Assembly (NCBI GenBank): GCA_004194705.1 | Contig: SADC01000251.1 | Span: 248,001 to 312,000 of the forward strand | DNA length: 64,000 nt | Origin: Ditylenchus dipsaci | Lineage: Eukaryota; Nematoda; Chromadorea; Rhabditida; Anguinidae | Direction: 5' to 3' | Shown: positions 10,600 to 21,944 of the stretch, piece after piece | How the letters are laid out: every line of letters begins with the position of its first letter | Position numbering within the stretch: position 1 is the first letter of the stretch | Made by a program: the position numbers and the translations under genes | The notes under the pieces: model-generated | What the model saw: the letters and a program-made list of their open reading frames with translations, nothing else | Databases searched by the model: none | What the model was told of the DNA's origin: nothing

Positions 10600-11340
10600 C
10601 TACTCTAATCTTCTGGTTGATATAGTAAGCTTCAGAGCTTGATGAAACAAATCGGAACATACACACAGCAAAAGTAATCCATTCTAAAATGCGATCAATA
10701 AATAGAATCGCACTCTGCTGCGTTTCGGGTGATTGTCTGCTGGTTTACAGCTTTCACTATTTCAACAATAAAAGCTGCGCAGAAAGAAAAAAAGCGATAA
10801 GAAAGGCACAAACAGCTAGATTTTATCTTACACCGATAAACTTTCCTATCATACTGTGTTTTGAGTTTTTTCAAAATTTTTTTGTGTTTTCACCAATGGT
10901 TCTACTAGATTAAATGTGGCGTAAATATGTTTCAGTTTAGCACAACAAAATATTAGTCTGTTGAACTGTGTCTTCTATTTGCTGGTAAAAGTAAGTGAGA
11001 TTGTTGAGTGTACGCAGCTTCAAGTGCTGCCTTTTGGTAGCATAGTTTGGCATTAAATATCGTTGGTTATTTAGAGCATTGAGATTGGGCGTGCGTGATA
11101 CTGCTGTCGCAAGTGTTCTCGTTGTCGCTTTCAGTTGATTTATCTTGTGGGGTAGTAAGATACACTTGATTTTTTAAGCAATTTAATAATTTTGAAATTC
11201 TTGCCCAAACCTAAAATTTATAATTTTATTAGTGAGTCGAAAACATAAGTGTTACAATTTTTTCCCGGTTTGACTTGCTGATCACTTTTGTTGAGCAAAG
11301 ATAAAGTGCTCATCTCTTTTTGTTAGATAGCCCGTCTTAT
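10600..11340. other. AT-rich spacer, no supported gene
   Basis: A 74-codon open frame at 10689-10913 has no recognisable motif or splice context and I do not call it a gene. Nothing else was identified. Confidence 0.4.
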
Positions 11341-11351
11341 TTTGGTGTGTA

Positions 11352-11522
11352 CAGTCAAACCTCGATATAACGACCCCAAGGGACCGGCCTAGGGTTGTCC
11401 TTATGTCGAAGGTGTCGTTTATATCGGGGGTTCATTTAACTAAATTTCAGTCAAAGCTGACCAAATTAGCCAGTTTTTTGGGTGTCGTTGTATCGGGGTG
11501 TCGTTATATCGAGGTTTGACTG
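11352..11522. mobile_element. pogo/Tc1-mariner-like MITE, TA target
   Basis: Ends CAGTCAAACCTCGATATAAC and its exact complement, flanked by TA on both sides (11350-11351, 11523-11524). Interior non-coding. Part of a family that recurs at 21.07, 29.75, 30.6, 44.5, 58.7 and 63.6 kb. Confidence 0.8.
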
Positions 11523-11989
11523 TATTTAAATGTGCTCTTTTCAATGAACTTTTATTGTAAACATGGAAAAAAGTGCTACTTTTTAGAGGATTGTTCTTTG
11601 GTCCACAGAAAACAATTTGAAAAAATTTAATTTTTTCGTCTTTTTCAAGCTTTTGTCCGTTTAAGAATGTATTCCAGACGAAGAAAAATGCTACTGAAAT
11701 TAAAACAAATTTCTACAGTTGACACTGATAGCCTTTTAGAAGCTCCGTCAATCACCTCTGACAAATCTCGTAAAGGACACTCAAAGTTTTTTCTCAGGTC
11801 ATTCCAAGTTCGCTTCAGCAAACTTGATACCAGAATCGACTTTTGCAAAAAAATTATCTGCGCTGAGATATAGGTGCTTAAAGTCGAGGGGGGGGTCTAT
11901 AATTAGAGCGGATACGGTAGGCTCGATAATGAATCTTAGTCATGTCAGACAAGAATAGATTATAACGACACAAGAGCTTTCTTCTTGGG

Positions 11990-12300
11990 CGCAAAGAACT
12001 TGGAGTTGAGATGCGCACACCCACATACCTCAGACACAAATCACTCGACAGTGACTCTGGATGCATGGAGGGACTTGGAGTTGAGATGCGCACACACACA
12101 TACCTTAGACACAAATCACTCGACAGTGACTCTGGATGCATGGAGGGGCTTGGAGTTGAGATGCGCACACCCACATACCTTCAGACATAAATCACTCGAA
12201 AGTGACTCGGATGCAGGAGGGGCTTGGAGTTGAGATGCGCACACCACATACCTTAGACACAAATCACTCGAAGTGACTCTGGATGCATGAAAAGCATGCA
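11990..12300 (-). repeat. Tandem repeat, about 75-bp unit, four copies
   Basis: Four head-to-tail copies of a unit containing CTTGGAGTTGAGATGCGCAC, ACATACCTTAGACACAAATC and GTGACTCTGGATGCA. Each unit is one arm of the palindrome seen as single copies at 4.8, 10.1 and 40.2 kb. Confidence 0.8.
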
Positions 12301-12960
12301 TACCAGAGTTTATTTATGCGGTAGGCCCCACTATTCAAAACTATGTTCAATATTTTCCATTTTGGACAAAATTGGCCTCTTTTTTTGGCTTTTTCACCCC
12401 AAAAACAGACTTAAATCCCCTAGAAGTGGTCAAAATGGGCAATTTCGGGTAGTCCCAAACTCAATTTTTCATTGACTAGAACTTAAAAATAATGTCTTTT
12501 TTTGAACTCCTGAGGCGATTTAGGGTGATTGGAAACGCTTTAAAATAAAGTTGATTTTGGGGGGAGGGGGAGGTGTTTATATCCAAGTAGCGCCACCTAT
12601 TCCATTGTCAACTCTAAGCCACCTGCGCTTGCGAACAACGCAGAGGCGGCTTAGGTGTTAGAGATGAGCGCACTCACTTACCTTAGACATTTAAAAAGTA
12701 TTTGAAAAAAATCTTAAAATCGAAATATTTATTTTTTTATTTTTAAGGATTCGAAAATAACTTCCCGGGGGACTTCATGAAATTGTCACGTAAAAATGAT
12801 TTAGACACCCCTAAAAATGTTGATTCAAGGGGGGGGGCGTTTGTTAACTGAGCAGCCGATGGGATTAGGAGAGGGGGGTGCGCAGGTTGTTTCAGAGAAA
12901 CTATTTAGGCGGAGGTGGGTGGGGGAATATAACCGAGTAGCGCCTAGCTCTCTATTAAAC
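12300..12960. mobile_element. Degenerate member of the GAGATGCGC foldback family
   Basis: TGCATACCAGAGTTTATTTATGCGG and downstream sequence match the right half of the 9.85-10.56 kb element, ending in G-rich AGTAGCGCC modules. No coding sequence; 12960-13629 shows nothing clear. Confidence 0.45.
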
Positions 12961-13629
12961 AGGCTAGGACTTCAAAAATACGAAAATACACTGAGTTGTC
13001 CACAAAATATATCTTCTAGGTGTTATGTCTTTTTATTTTTCTGCCAATTTTTCAAAGCTGGTTAAGGATAGTAAGTGCTCTGATTTTAAGCTCAAGTTTG
13101 GACGTTCAGATTGTTTGCGAAATTTTATTATTCAACCTTTCATAAAAACAATTCTGCATTTCAACTTTTTTTGCTTTCTTCACAACTTTTGTCAACCTTA
13201 TCTTTTTGTTTTGTCTTTAGGAAGCTGTATAGGGGAGCTGTTATAACCAGGGTTGTTGAAAAAACAGGGGATAAAGACTTTAGCCTAAAAAACACTATTT
13301 GGCCAGAGCCAAGAGTTAGTTTTTTGAGGTCTGAGTAGCCCTAAAACTATAAAAACTGCGGAAAGTGTGAAAAAACAATTATCGAAAAAATTCGAAAATT
13401 GAGATTCAGAACCCCAAAATAAAAACAAATCAAATCAATATCAAATAAAGAAGGACGTCTTGCGACCCTGGATTTAGTCGATTCAATACCTGGAAGGACA
13501 TCGATTTTTCCAGAACAAAGTAGATCTATTATGTATGAAATGAATAAATATGTTTAATTTCATAAAATTTAGAGCTGGAACATTTTTCCTTTCAGATTTT
13601 CGTAAATGCAAAAAGTAGAGTTATGAAAA

Positions 13630-13646
13630 NNNNNNNNNNNNNNNNN
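13630..13646. other. Assembly gap (17 N)
   Basis: Seventeen undetermined bases. Confidence 0.99.
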
Positions 13647-13729
13647 AAATTATTTTGCATCGATGTATGTGAGAAAATTTCAATAAAAAACATCCTTTGA
13701 GCGCTGGGGCCACTTTTACTGTGAAATTA

Positions 13730-13856
13730 ACGATAAAAGAAAAATCCCGTTTTTCGGGCGGGATCCCGTTTTTCAAACTCAAAATCCCGATCCCGTTTTT
13801 ATTTTGGCCGAAAATCCCGTCCCGTTCTCGCCCGCCCCCATTCGCCATCTCTAGCC
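13730..13856. mobile_element. Partial element of the CCCG-repeat family
   Basis: AAATCCCG/CCCGTTTTT motifs repeat and the right end reads GCCATCTCTA, matching the right end of the 23360-23675 element. The left end is missing, near the N gap. Confidence 0.45.
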
Positions 13857-13889
13857 CAATTTGACTGGGCCAATTTGAAATGGCCCAAT

Positions 13890-14520
13890 CTTTGGCGTGC
13901 CGGTAAAATGACGTTTTGTCGGGTATTTTTTGAGTTTTTGGTAAAATCAATTTTTGGTAAAATCAATTATATCCCGATGCTCAAAAAAGACCTTACAAAA
14001 CCTTACTTTACCATTATCAACCATCTTCAGCGTGCCCGAATCAGTCCAAAAAACATGTTTTGGAACATGGAAACGTAAATTTTTTTTTATCCAAGTGGTC
14101 GACCACTTGGTTTTGTTGTACCCATCCGTGGTCATACCGACTCGGATTAAAACAAAATTTTACGTTTTGCATGTTCCAGAACCTATTTTCTGGAATAATT
14201 TGAGCACGCTGAAGATGGTTTGATAATAGTAAAACAAGGTTTTGCGTGGTATTTTTTAAGTATTTTGAAATAATTGATTTTAGCAAAACTCGATTTTACT
14301 AAAAACGCAAAAAATACCTTACAAAATGGCATTTCACGGATATCGATCCACATTCAGCATATCCGAATTAGTCCAAAAAACGGGTTTTGAAACCCGAAAA
14401 AATAAAAAAATTTCGCTCCAAGTGGACGACCATTTGGTCCAGTTGGTTCGGACTAAAAGCTTTAAATTCCCGCAAAATTTTTCAAAAATGCACGAATTCA
14501 AAATTAGACGATAAATTAGA
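13890..14520. mobile_element. Foldbacks of the GTGGTCGACCAC family
   Basis: Two adjoining palindromic arms share CATCTTCAGCGTGCCCGAAT, the centre CCAAGTGGTCGACCACTTGG and AAAATCGATTTTACC-like arms. The same modules recur at 18.7-19.3, 29.2, 43.7-44.1 and 61.2-62.0 kb. Confidence 0.6.
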
Positions 14521-14603
14521 GGAATTCGAAACAGCAACCACGATGATGAGTTCGTGAAGAACAAGACCACGTAAACACGTAAAATTATGGTGAAAATAAG
14601 GCA

Positions 14604-15033
14604 ATGCAACCAGGTGGATTCGAACCAGCAACCTCTACATCACACCTTAAAATCGCTCAGAACCCGATCCAGAGTGGCCAAAATCCAAAAAATAACTGGT
14701 TTTCAAGGGGTTTATTAAAGGGGGGGGGTAAAGTTTTTGCGGGAAATCGATTGAGCCGATCAGAATCACAGTCCGATGTGCTTAATCGCTCAGAATCGTG
14801 TGGTCTGGTGTAATTTGAGGTGGTTTAGAACGGATAGTGAGAAATTCTGAGCGATTAAGCCCATCTGAATAGAATTCTGATCCGCTTAATCGATTTTCGC
14901 AAAACTTCACCCCCCCCCTTAAATAAACCCCCTGAAAACTAGTTATTTTTGGATTTTGGCCACTCTGGATCGGGTTCTGAGCGATTTTAAGGTGTGATGC
15001 AGAGGTTGCTGGTTCGAATCCACATGGCTGCAT
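14604..15033. mobile_element. Foldback with B-box-like termini
   Basis: The left end ATGCAACCAGGTGGATTCGA and right end TCGAATCCACATGGCTGCAT are inverted copies, and each contains GGTTCGAATCC, a tRNA B box. The inner arms carry AATCGCTCAGAA modules and G/C homopolymers as in the 7.5 and 25.6 kb foldbacks. Confidence 0.7.
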
Positions 15034-15034
15034 G

Positions 15035-15812
15035 CCTTATTTTTACCATTTTTTTGATGGTGGAGTTGGTGCTACCGAGGTAGTCAATGGTAGTCATATG
15101 TTGATACCCAGGCAAAGGTACTCAGGGAGCAGTCCTAATTGGTGGTTTCCAGGTAATGGTACCCACATAGAGGTTCATAGGTTAAAAGTACTGAGATTGC
15201 CACTCACCTCGTCTATTGGGATTTAAGTAGTAAAAATTGAAGTCTTGGTAGTATAAAACCGCATCTCTACAGAATTTGGATATCCACCTGACCAGCTGGT
15301 ACCTACCCCAGATTTTGGCGCCTGGATGGGTGAAATCGCAATTTGGCCCTAACAAACCCGTCTCCATACATAATTTTAAGTCAGAAAAAACCTGGTCATT
15401 TATATTTTTAAGAAATTTCAATTTTTTCAGTCCATCCAGGAGAATGCCCACTTGACCAAAAAAAAATTGTCTGATTTTGTGATATTCGTGCTTAGCAGGT
15501 CCTAAACCCCCGTATCAACTGTTGTAGCAGTCAAGAATTCCAGTGTTAACTATTTGAAATAACTACCCAATAACTAAAGTAATTTTTTCTGTTTTATAAT
15601 GATCGACATCCCATTGTAACCACCTTCGACATCGACATAGACATCGACATGCCATTGTAACCACGGGGTTAGTCCAAAGTGCCACTTAACACAACAAAGC
15701 CTGGTCCGCCCATCATGGACTCTAGATAGAAAAACGTGTGTTGAACACGATGGCGCGGGTCCATTTTGCTTCAATCATTGATCTAGTTGTTGAAAATGAA
15801 TTGAGAAGCTAA
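15035..15812. repeat. Degenerate CCAGGTGG-type repeats and spacer
   Basis: GGTGG/TACC vocabulary at 15050-15190 and a TATCCACCTGACCAGCTGGTACC unit near 15280. GACATCGACAT is repeated near 15630. No gene supported. Confidence 0.4.
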
Positions 15813-16207
15813 GGCCTCGCACACAATGGTGGACTGTAAATTCACAATCCTCACTCTCAAAAGACCATAACTTTTTTTTAAATTTTCCAAAACTCATTCT
15901 TTCAGTGCCATCTTGTAGCTGAGATTCAGGCTTACATATAAGCTATTGTTCGAGTTGGTATGAATTAAAAAATGCTGAGTAAAAGTTAACAATCTTTACT
16001 CACAATCCTCACTCAGCCAGAATGAGGATTGTTGACTTTTTCTCAACATTTTTCAATACACAATAAATTTATTTATAGCTCATCTGATAGCCCTGAATCT
16101 TAGCTATAAAATGGGATCATAAGATAAGTTTTATGAAAATTAAAAAAAGTTATGACCGTTTCGAGTAAGGATTGTTGAATTTACAGTCCACCATTGTGAA
16201 CAAGGCC
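15813..16207. mobile_element. PIF/Harbinger-like MITE, TAA duplication
   Basis: Ends GGCCTCGCACACAATGGTGG and CCACCATTGTGAACAAGGCC; the inverted repeats extend over 60 bases (ACTGTAAATTCA...AAGTTATG). TAA flanks both sides (15810-15812 and 16208-16210). Confidence 0.75.
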
Positions 16208-16807
16208 TAACAGATAATGCGTGCAAAAATCCAGATTGATACCCACAGATTTTAAAGTGGTGCGCTATGATCTTCATACTATGATATACCTACGATCATA
16301 AGATACTTAAATGACCGCGAGCAATCCAGCTTTCGAATTACTAGAGCACAAGCTTTTTTGGTTTGTGAATTTGAGAAAAATCCCCATTTTTTTGGGTAGA
16401 GATTTCCATAATGTCCTACTTCGTCATTGTACAAGCCGAAACTTTGTGCGGAGATGATAATTCCCCTCAATACAATAAATACTCCAATTTTGATAATCAA
16501 ATATTTGTTGTCATGAGAGGAATTTAAAATTTGAGAGTGACTGTTTGATTTCAAAAGCAGTTTTACACCGGTGTGCTATTTTACCTCTTTTAAAAGGCAT
16601 TTGCCTCTTTTTTCGGCTGACATCAGACTGTGCCTTTCACAATTCATTTTGTTGACAACTCATCCTTTTGACAACTCAGACTTTTGACAATTCGTCCTTT
16701 TTTAATTCAAATTTTTGATTATCGTGTCGAAAAAACATTGTACTTATTGACAATTCATCGGTATTTAGACTGGTCTTATTGTATAGTCTGACTTATTAGC
16801 AGGATTG

Positions 16808-17870
16808 TTTAAGCGCCGGCTACCCGGCGGAGCGCCGGCTAAGCGCCGGCGCCTTAAGCGCCGGCGCTTAGCTGGCGCCGGCGCTTATTTTGAAAACGGC
16901 GGAGCGCCGGCTCAGCGCCGGCGCTTATTCTAAACCGGGGGAGCGCCGGCTAAGCGCCGGCGCCTTAAGCGCCGGCGCTTAGATGGCGCCGGCGCTTATT
17001 TTGAAAACGGCGGAGCGCCGGCTAAGCGCCGGCGCTTATTCTGAATCCGGCGGAGCGCCGGCGCTTATTTATTTATTTTATTATTATTATTATTATTTAT
17101 TTATTTATTTTAAAAACTTAAGATCTCGAGATCGAATTCAAATTTTTTCGATTTGGAGGGTTTAATCTTATGAAAATAAAATTAACGATCTGAACTGTTT
17201 ATTAAAGGTTATACATTATTTTTAAAATTCCTGCAACATGAAAACTTTCAACAGCATTATAACACTTGTAATGATCAATACAGCTTTTTAAATATTTACA
17301 CTCTGCGTTTATATTTAATAAAATCTTCACTGTTATTTTTCAAGCAGTGACGTTAAAGTACAGTTAAGTAGAAAAATCATTATCCGGTATCCAAGATAAC
17401 CACCACATAAGCTCCGCCTAAGCGCCGGCGCTTAGTCGGATACCCGGCGGAGCGCCGGCTAAGCGCCGGCGCCTTAAGCGCCGGCGCTTAGCTGGCGCCG
17501 GCGCTTTTTTGAAACCGGGAAGCCCGGCTAAGCCCCGCCTTAATGCCGGCTTCGATGTCGCCGGCGCTTATTTGAAAAGGCGAAGCGCCGTGCGCCGGCG
17601 CCTAATTCGCCGCGCTTAGATGGCGCTCCTTATTTTGAAAACAACGGAGCGCCGTCAAAGCGGCTTAAGCGGTGGCCCTAAGCGCCGGCGTTTAGCTGGC
17701 GTTGGCTCTTCTTTTGAAACGGCGGACGCCGCTGCGCCGGCGCCTTAAGCTGCCGGCACTTCAGATTTTGACAACTCAGATTTGACAACTCGGACGCCGG
17801 GTCAGCGCCGGCGCTTAAGCGCCGTACTTATAAGCGCCGGCGCTTTAGACTGGGCTTGTATAGTCTGACT
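16808..17870. repeat. GC-rich GCGCCGGCGCTTA array
   Basis: Dozens of GCGCCGGC / GCCGGCGCTTA motifs in both orientations, with an AT-rich gap at about 17065-17400. It is bracketed by near-direct repeats of TTAGACTGG...TATAGTCTGACTTATTAGCA at 16764-16801 and 17846-17878, suggesting an insertion or excision footprint. The base composition differs sharply from the surroundings. Confidence 0.75.
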
Positions 17871-18381
17871 TATTAGCACCCACCTCCTTACTAAACCATC
17901 TCAAGATACCCTAATCCAACCAAACACCCCATACCAACCTAAATTACCCAAAGCACTATTTACGCCCCTAAGAACCCCAAGCCAACTTGGACACCCTAAA
18001 CTATCTCAAACCACAGCCAAAACTGCTAAACAGTCACTTGAACTCCAAAACGAGGAGGGAATATCTCATAGTAGTATGACCCCGAAACCTGGTATGGGTA
18101 CCTCCTGGTCAGGTGGATATCTACGAAAAATAAAATGACCTGAAAATAAAATTGAGTCAGAATAAAATCTTTTTATCATGCATGAAATCGTGTGGTAAAT
18201 CGGGTTTGATAAGACCGAAATCCCGATTTCACCTATCCGACCTCCAAAATCAGGGTAGGTACCCCTGGTCCAGGTGGATATGCAAACACCGACTTCCTCC
18301 ATACCGAATTGGTCCATACCGAATAGTATCTAAACCACCTGGATAGTATTCTTTGCAGTCATATGGGTTCGAACCATCGAC

Positions 18382-18697
18382 CAGTGATGTGAATAATGCC
18401 GAAAAACTGTACTACAGTTGCAAAAACTGTACTACAGTTTAGAACTGTACTACACTTTAAAAACTGTAGTACAGTTTCAAAACTGTAGTACAGTTTAAAA
18501 TAGTAGTCAATACAGTACTACTGTTTTGAAAACAGTACTACAGTTTTCTGAAAACAGTACTACTGTTTTCAAAACAGTAGTACAGTTTTGACTACTATTT
18601 TAAAATGTACTACAGTTTTTAAAGTGTAGTACAGTTCTAAACTGTAGTACAGTTTTTGCAACTGTAGTACAGTTTTTCGGCATTATTGACATCACTG
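18382..18697. mobile_element. hAT MITE built from ACTGTAGTACAGTTT units
   Basis: Ends CAGTGATGTGAATAATGCCG and its complement; the core is about sixteen palindromic ACTGTAGTACAGT units. The perfect 8-bp duplication CCATCGAC lies at 18374-18381 and 18698-18705. It interrupts a GGTTCGAACC (B-box-like) sequence. Confidence 0.85.
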
Positions 18698-18962
18698 CCA
18701 TCGACCTCGGTTTTGAGAAATTTGCGTGAATTTAATTTTTTTAGTCTGAACCAACTGAACTAAGTGGTCGATCACTTGGAGCAAAAAATTTTTTCATTTT
18801 TTTTCGGATTATAAAACATATTTTCTGCATCAATTCGATCATTCTGAAGATGGTTCGATAATAGTAAAATTACGTTTTATCGACAAATTTTTGAGTTATT
18901 GCTAGCAATTGATTTATCAAAATAAATCGTTAGCAATAACTCAAAAATTTGTCGACAAAACG

Positions 18963-19183
18963 GGCAACCGGACAAAAGCCCTTTTTAAGAGATTTTGTCG
19001 CCCGGACGAAAGTTTTTTAGCCCACTTTTCGATTACACATTGAGCTGATTTTTCCAGGATCAGTACTTCTCGGCTAGTTTCACTGATCCTGAAAAAATCA
19101 GCTCAATGCGTAATTAAAAATTGGGCTAAAAAACTTTCGTCCGGGCGACAAAATCTCTTAAAAAGGGCTTTTGTCCGGTTGCC
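18963..19183. mobile_element. Nested MITE, 9-bp target duplication
   Basis: Ends GGCAACCGGACAAAAGCCCT and complement, long palindromic arms (CGCCCGGACGAAAGTTTTTT), and a perfect 9-bp duplication GACAAAACG (18954-18962, 19184-19192). It sits inside the GTGGTCGACCAC foldback, whose other arm supplies an uninterrupted version of the target. Confidence 0.85.
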
Positions 19184-20084
19184 GACAAAACGTAATTTTA
19201 CTATTATCGAACCATCTTCAGCATGCCCGAATTGATGCAGAAAATATGTTTTAGAATCCGAAAAAAATGAAAAAAATGTTTTGCTCCAAGTGGTCGACCA
19301 CTTGGTTTTGGGTGGTCCAGCTGGCGGTTACCCGGAATATTGCCATTTCGGTGCGTGAAATCGGAGTTCTGTTCTCATTTAAGCCAATTCTTCACAGGAT
19401 TCCGTATTTGATAGCATGGTTTGTTCTTCAAAATATCGAAAAATTTAATTTTTCAGGCTAGCCAGCTGGATATCCACCTGGTCAGGTGGTACCCACCCCG
19501 GATTTTGGGATTCGGGTTGGTGAAATCGCAATTGTAGTCCTAACAAACAGGATTCACCACAAGACTTTGCATATGATAGGATGGTTTGTTTTTATTTAAA
19601 AAACAATTCATTTTTCAGGTCATTCAGGTGGGTATCCACTTGGACCATGACCTACCCCTGATTTTGGGGTTTGGAAACCAATACAGCCCAGATGCCCTAA
19701 TTTAAATGAGTTGACAAAAATTTAAATGATGATTTGAATGAATCGTCTTAAGACGAATTTCGAAAGTTCGAATTTCGATTTGACGAATTGTCAAAAGTCT
19801 GAGTTGTCAAAAGGATGAGTTGTCAACAAAATGAATTGTGAAAGGCACAGTCTGATGTCAGCCTCTTTTTTCCCCTCTTGCCTCCTTTTTTCGAAATGCA
19901 TCCTAAGCTTCTTTTTTGCTCATTTTGCCTCTTTTATGCTTTTGTTTGTATTTTTTATATGAAATTCGCTTATCGTTTCAGGTTTACGAGCATAGACAGG
20001 TTTCTGAAGACAAGCTTTATGATCAAGATGATCATGTTAACCATAATCAGCTAATAGGTTATATTCTACAACCCGGTGCATACC

Positions 20085-20210
20085 GTATTTCTTCTAAGGC
20101 TATAGGTGATTTGCGCCCTCAAAATGCTCATTTACGCCCTCAAATTAATTATTTACGCCCTCAAATTTAAAATTGATCAGAATGCTTATTTACGCCCTCA
20201 AATTATCCAC
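20085..20210 (+). repeat. Four copies of ATTTACGCCCTCAAAAT
   Basis: Four near-tandem copies of TTACGCCCTCAAA/T just upstream of the Helitron helicase fragment. Function unknown. Confidence 0.6.
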
Positions 20211-20224
20211 AAACATATTTTAGA

Positions 20225-20548
20225 ATGAAAAATTTCAGCTGGCGAATACGCTGGAAAAAAAGTTCCAAAAGTAACACTAACAACTCCAAGTTTCCTTTTA
20301 CGTTGTACAGGAAACGATTCCCTGTAAAGCCATGCTTTGCCATGACAATTAATAAAAGTCAAGGCCAAACAATCGATTTTGTTGGAATTGACCTAACAGA
20401 TCCTGTGTTTACCCACGGAATGACATATGTTGCATTTTCTCGGGCGAGAGCTTGGGAGTTTATCAAGGTTGCTGTCCGACCTGACAGCAAAAACAAAGTA
20501 AAAAATATTGTATGGAAAGAAGTTTTGCTTGACAGCGAAACTGATTAA
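20225..20548 (+). pseudogene. Helitron PIF1-like helicase, C-terminal fragment
   Basis: The frame encodes FAMTINKSQGQT, then VFTHGMTYVAFSRAR and KNIVWKEVLL, the last conserved motifs of PIF1-family helicases in the order found in Helitron Rep-Hel proteins, which drive rolling-circle transposition. Only about 85 residues of a protein usually over 1,400 long remain; no Rep domain or upstream helicase motif was seen. The first 20 codons look unrelated. A spaced inverted repeat (CTAACGGCG at about 20652 and CGCCGTTAG at 20710) followed by CTAGT near 20733 could be the Helitron 3' hairpin and terminus. Confidence 0.8.
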
Positions 20549-20910
20549 CAGGGCAAATATGTCCATAAAAAGTGCCACAAAGGCGCTGATGGGCACCTTA
20601 ATGCCACCTCTTCGCGGTGCGGTCTGGACAACTATTCATTTTTTCGAATAGGCTAACGGCGTTTTCTTTAAAAATGTTCAGTTTGAATGATTAACTATGG
20701 GTCACAGGCGCCGTTAGGCTCCAACCAACCTAGTTTTAATTAGTACGGAAAACACGTTTGAGATCGTCCTAACATACGCTGGTCTATCTTGCGACTGAGG
20801 CTTTGCCTAAAAACTGAGTTTAAGTCGAAAAAAGTTAGGATGAAATAATTGGGATATTATAGGTGTGTACGGTACTATCATTGCAAGCGCAGGTTTCCTG
20901 ATGCGGCAAC

Positions 20911-21534
20911 CAGGGAACAGCAAAAAGTGCTGAATTTAGCACTGTTTTAGCACAAAAAGTGCTAAAATAGTACTAAAGAAAACCATAAATTTCTCCTTTT
21001 TTGCGCTGGATCAGGTCTTGGATAAAAATCAGCAAATGTTTAACTGTTAGTCAGCTACAAAATGAGCTACAGTCAACTCTCGATAATCCGTCACCTTCGT
21101 GACGATTTGTTTGGTTTTGCCTTAAATAAATAAGGCTGATCCGTCACTCTTGATAATCCGTTGACCCACAGTTGGTCCCAAGGTGTGACGAACTATCGAT
21201 AGTTGACTGTATCGTATATGAAATTTGGTGGTATAGAGTGAAAGATATGATGATTCAGATTACGGACGAAAAAAGTGTGCTAAAATCTATTTTAGCACCT
21301 TTTTAGCACTACTTTTTTGTGTATTGTTTGTACCACCATATCTTTTACTCTATACTATTAAATTTCATGTACAATAGCTCATTTTGTAGCTGAATAACAG
21401 TAGAATTTTAATTGGTTTTTATCCAAGACCTGACCAAGTGCAAAAAGGAGAAATTTATGCTTTTCTTTAACACTATTTTAGCACTTTTTTGGTGCTAAAA
21501 CGGTGCTAAATTTAGCACTTTTTGCAGTTCCCTG
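20911..21534. mobile_element. hAT-like foldback with TTTAGCAC repeats
   Basis: Ends CAGGGAACAGCAAAAAGTGC and GCACTTTTTGCAGTTCCCTG; arms repeat AGCACTTTT/AAAAGTGCT. CAGGGAAC ends suggest hAT; flanks are only weakly duplicated. A pogo-like MITE is nested inside. Confidence 0.7.
21070..21209. mobile_element. pogo-like MITE, TA target
   Basis: Ends CAGTCAACTCTCGATAATCC and complement with one-sided divergence (ATCGATAGTTGACTG), flanked by TA at both sides. Confidence 0.75.
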
Positions 21535-21638
21535 GTTTGAACACTATTTTTAAATTAATGAAAATACGACCTCTACTCTCTTCAGTGCCGGATAGCTGAC
21601 AGTTGGGAATTGACAGTTGGAATGGTTGACGGTTGAGA

Positions 21639-21739
21639 TTTCACCCACAATGGGCCGTATCCGTGTCCATAAACGACATTTTTGTGTGGAATCACACGGA
21701 CCGTTTTACGTCCCGCGTTTACGGACACGGCCGATTGTG
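21639..21739. mobile_element. Short inverted-repeat element
   Basis: CCCACAATGGGCCGTATCCG is mirrored by GGACACGGCCGATTGTGGG about 100 bases on. Non-coding. Confidence 0.5.
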
Positions 21740-21944
21740 GGCATTCCATAGCTATGGCGATTGTCGACCAAGTCTAGTGATTGGCTTAGAGATTGGCGAT
21801 TAGCTGCTGCTGACTGTGGTGATTGGCGACGTTTTATGACTTTTTGTATTACCAGTCTTTTGATCGGAGCTCTTCCTTTATTCAAAAAATACAATCATCA
21901 TTTTTGACTCTAGATCAAGTCACACCGTCTTTTACCAATTGTAG

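Larger units (their letters stand above)
16615..19863. mobile_element. 3.25-kb composite element, 9-bp target duplication
   Basis: Terminal inverted repeats of about 90 bases begin GGCTGACATCAGACTGTGCC and contain TTGACAACTCATCC. The identical 9-mer TCTTTTTTC flanks both ends (16606-16614, 19864-19872). GG-type ends with a 9-bp duplication suggest a Mutator-like element. I see no transposase, so it is non-autonomous. It holds a GC-rich array, CCAGGTGG units, a hAT-like MITE, a GTGGTCGACCAC foldback and, inside that, another 9-bp-duplication MITE. The terminal repeats are much better conserved than the interior. Confidence 0.78.
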
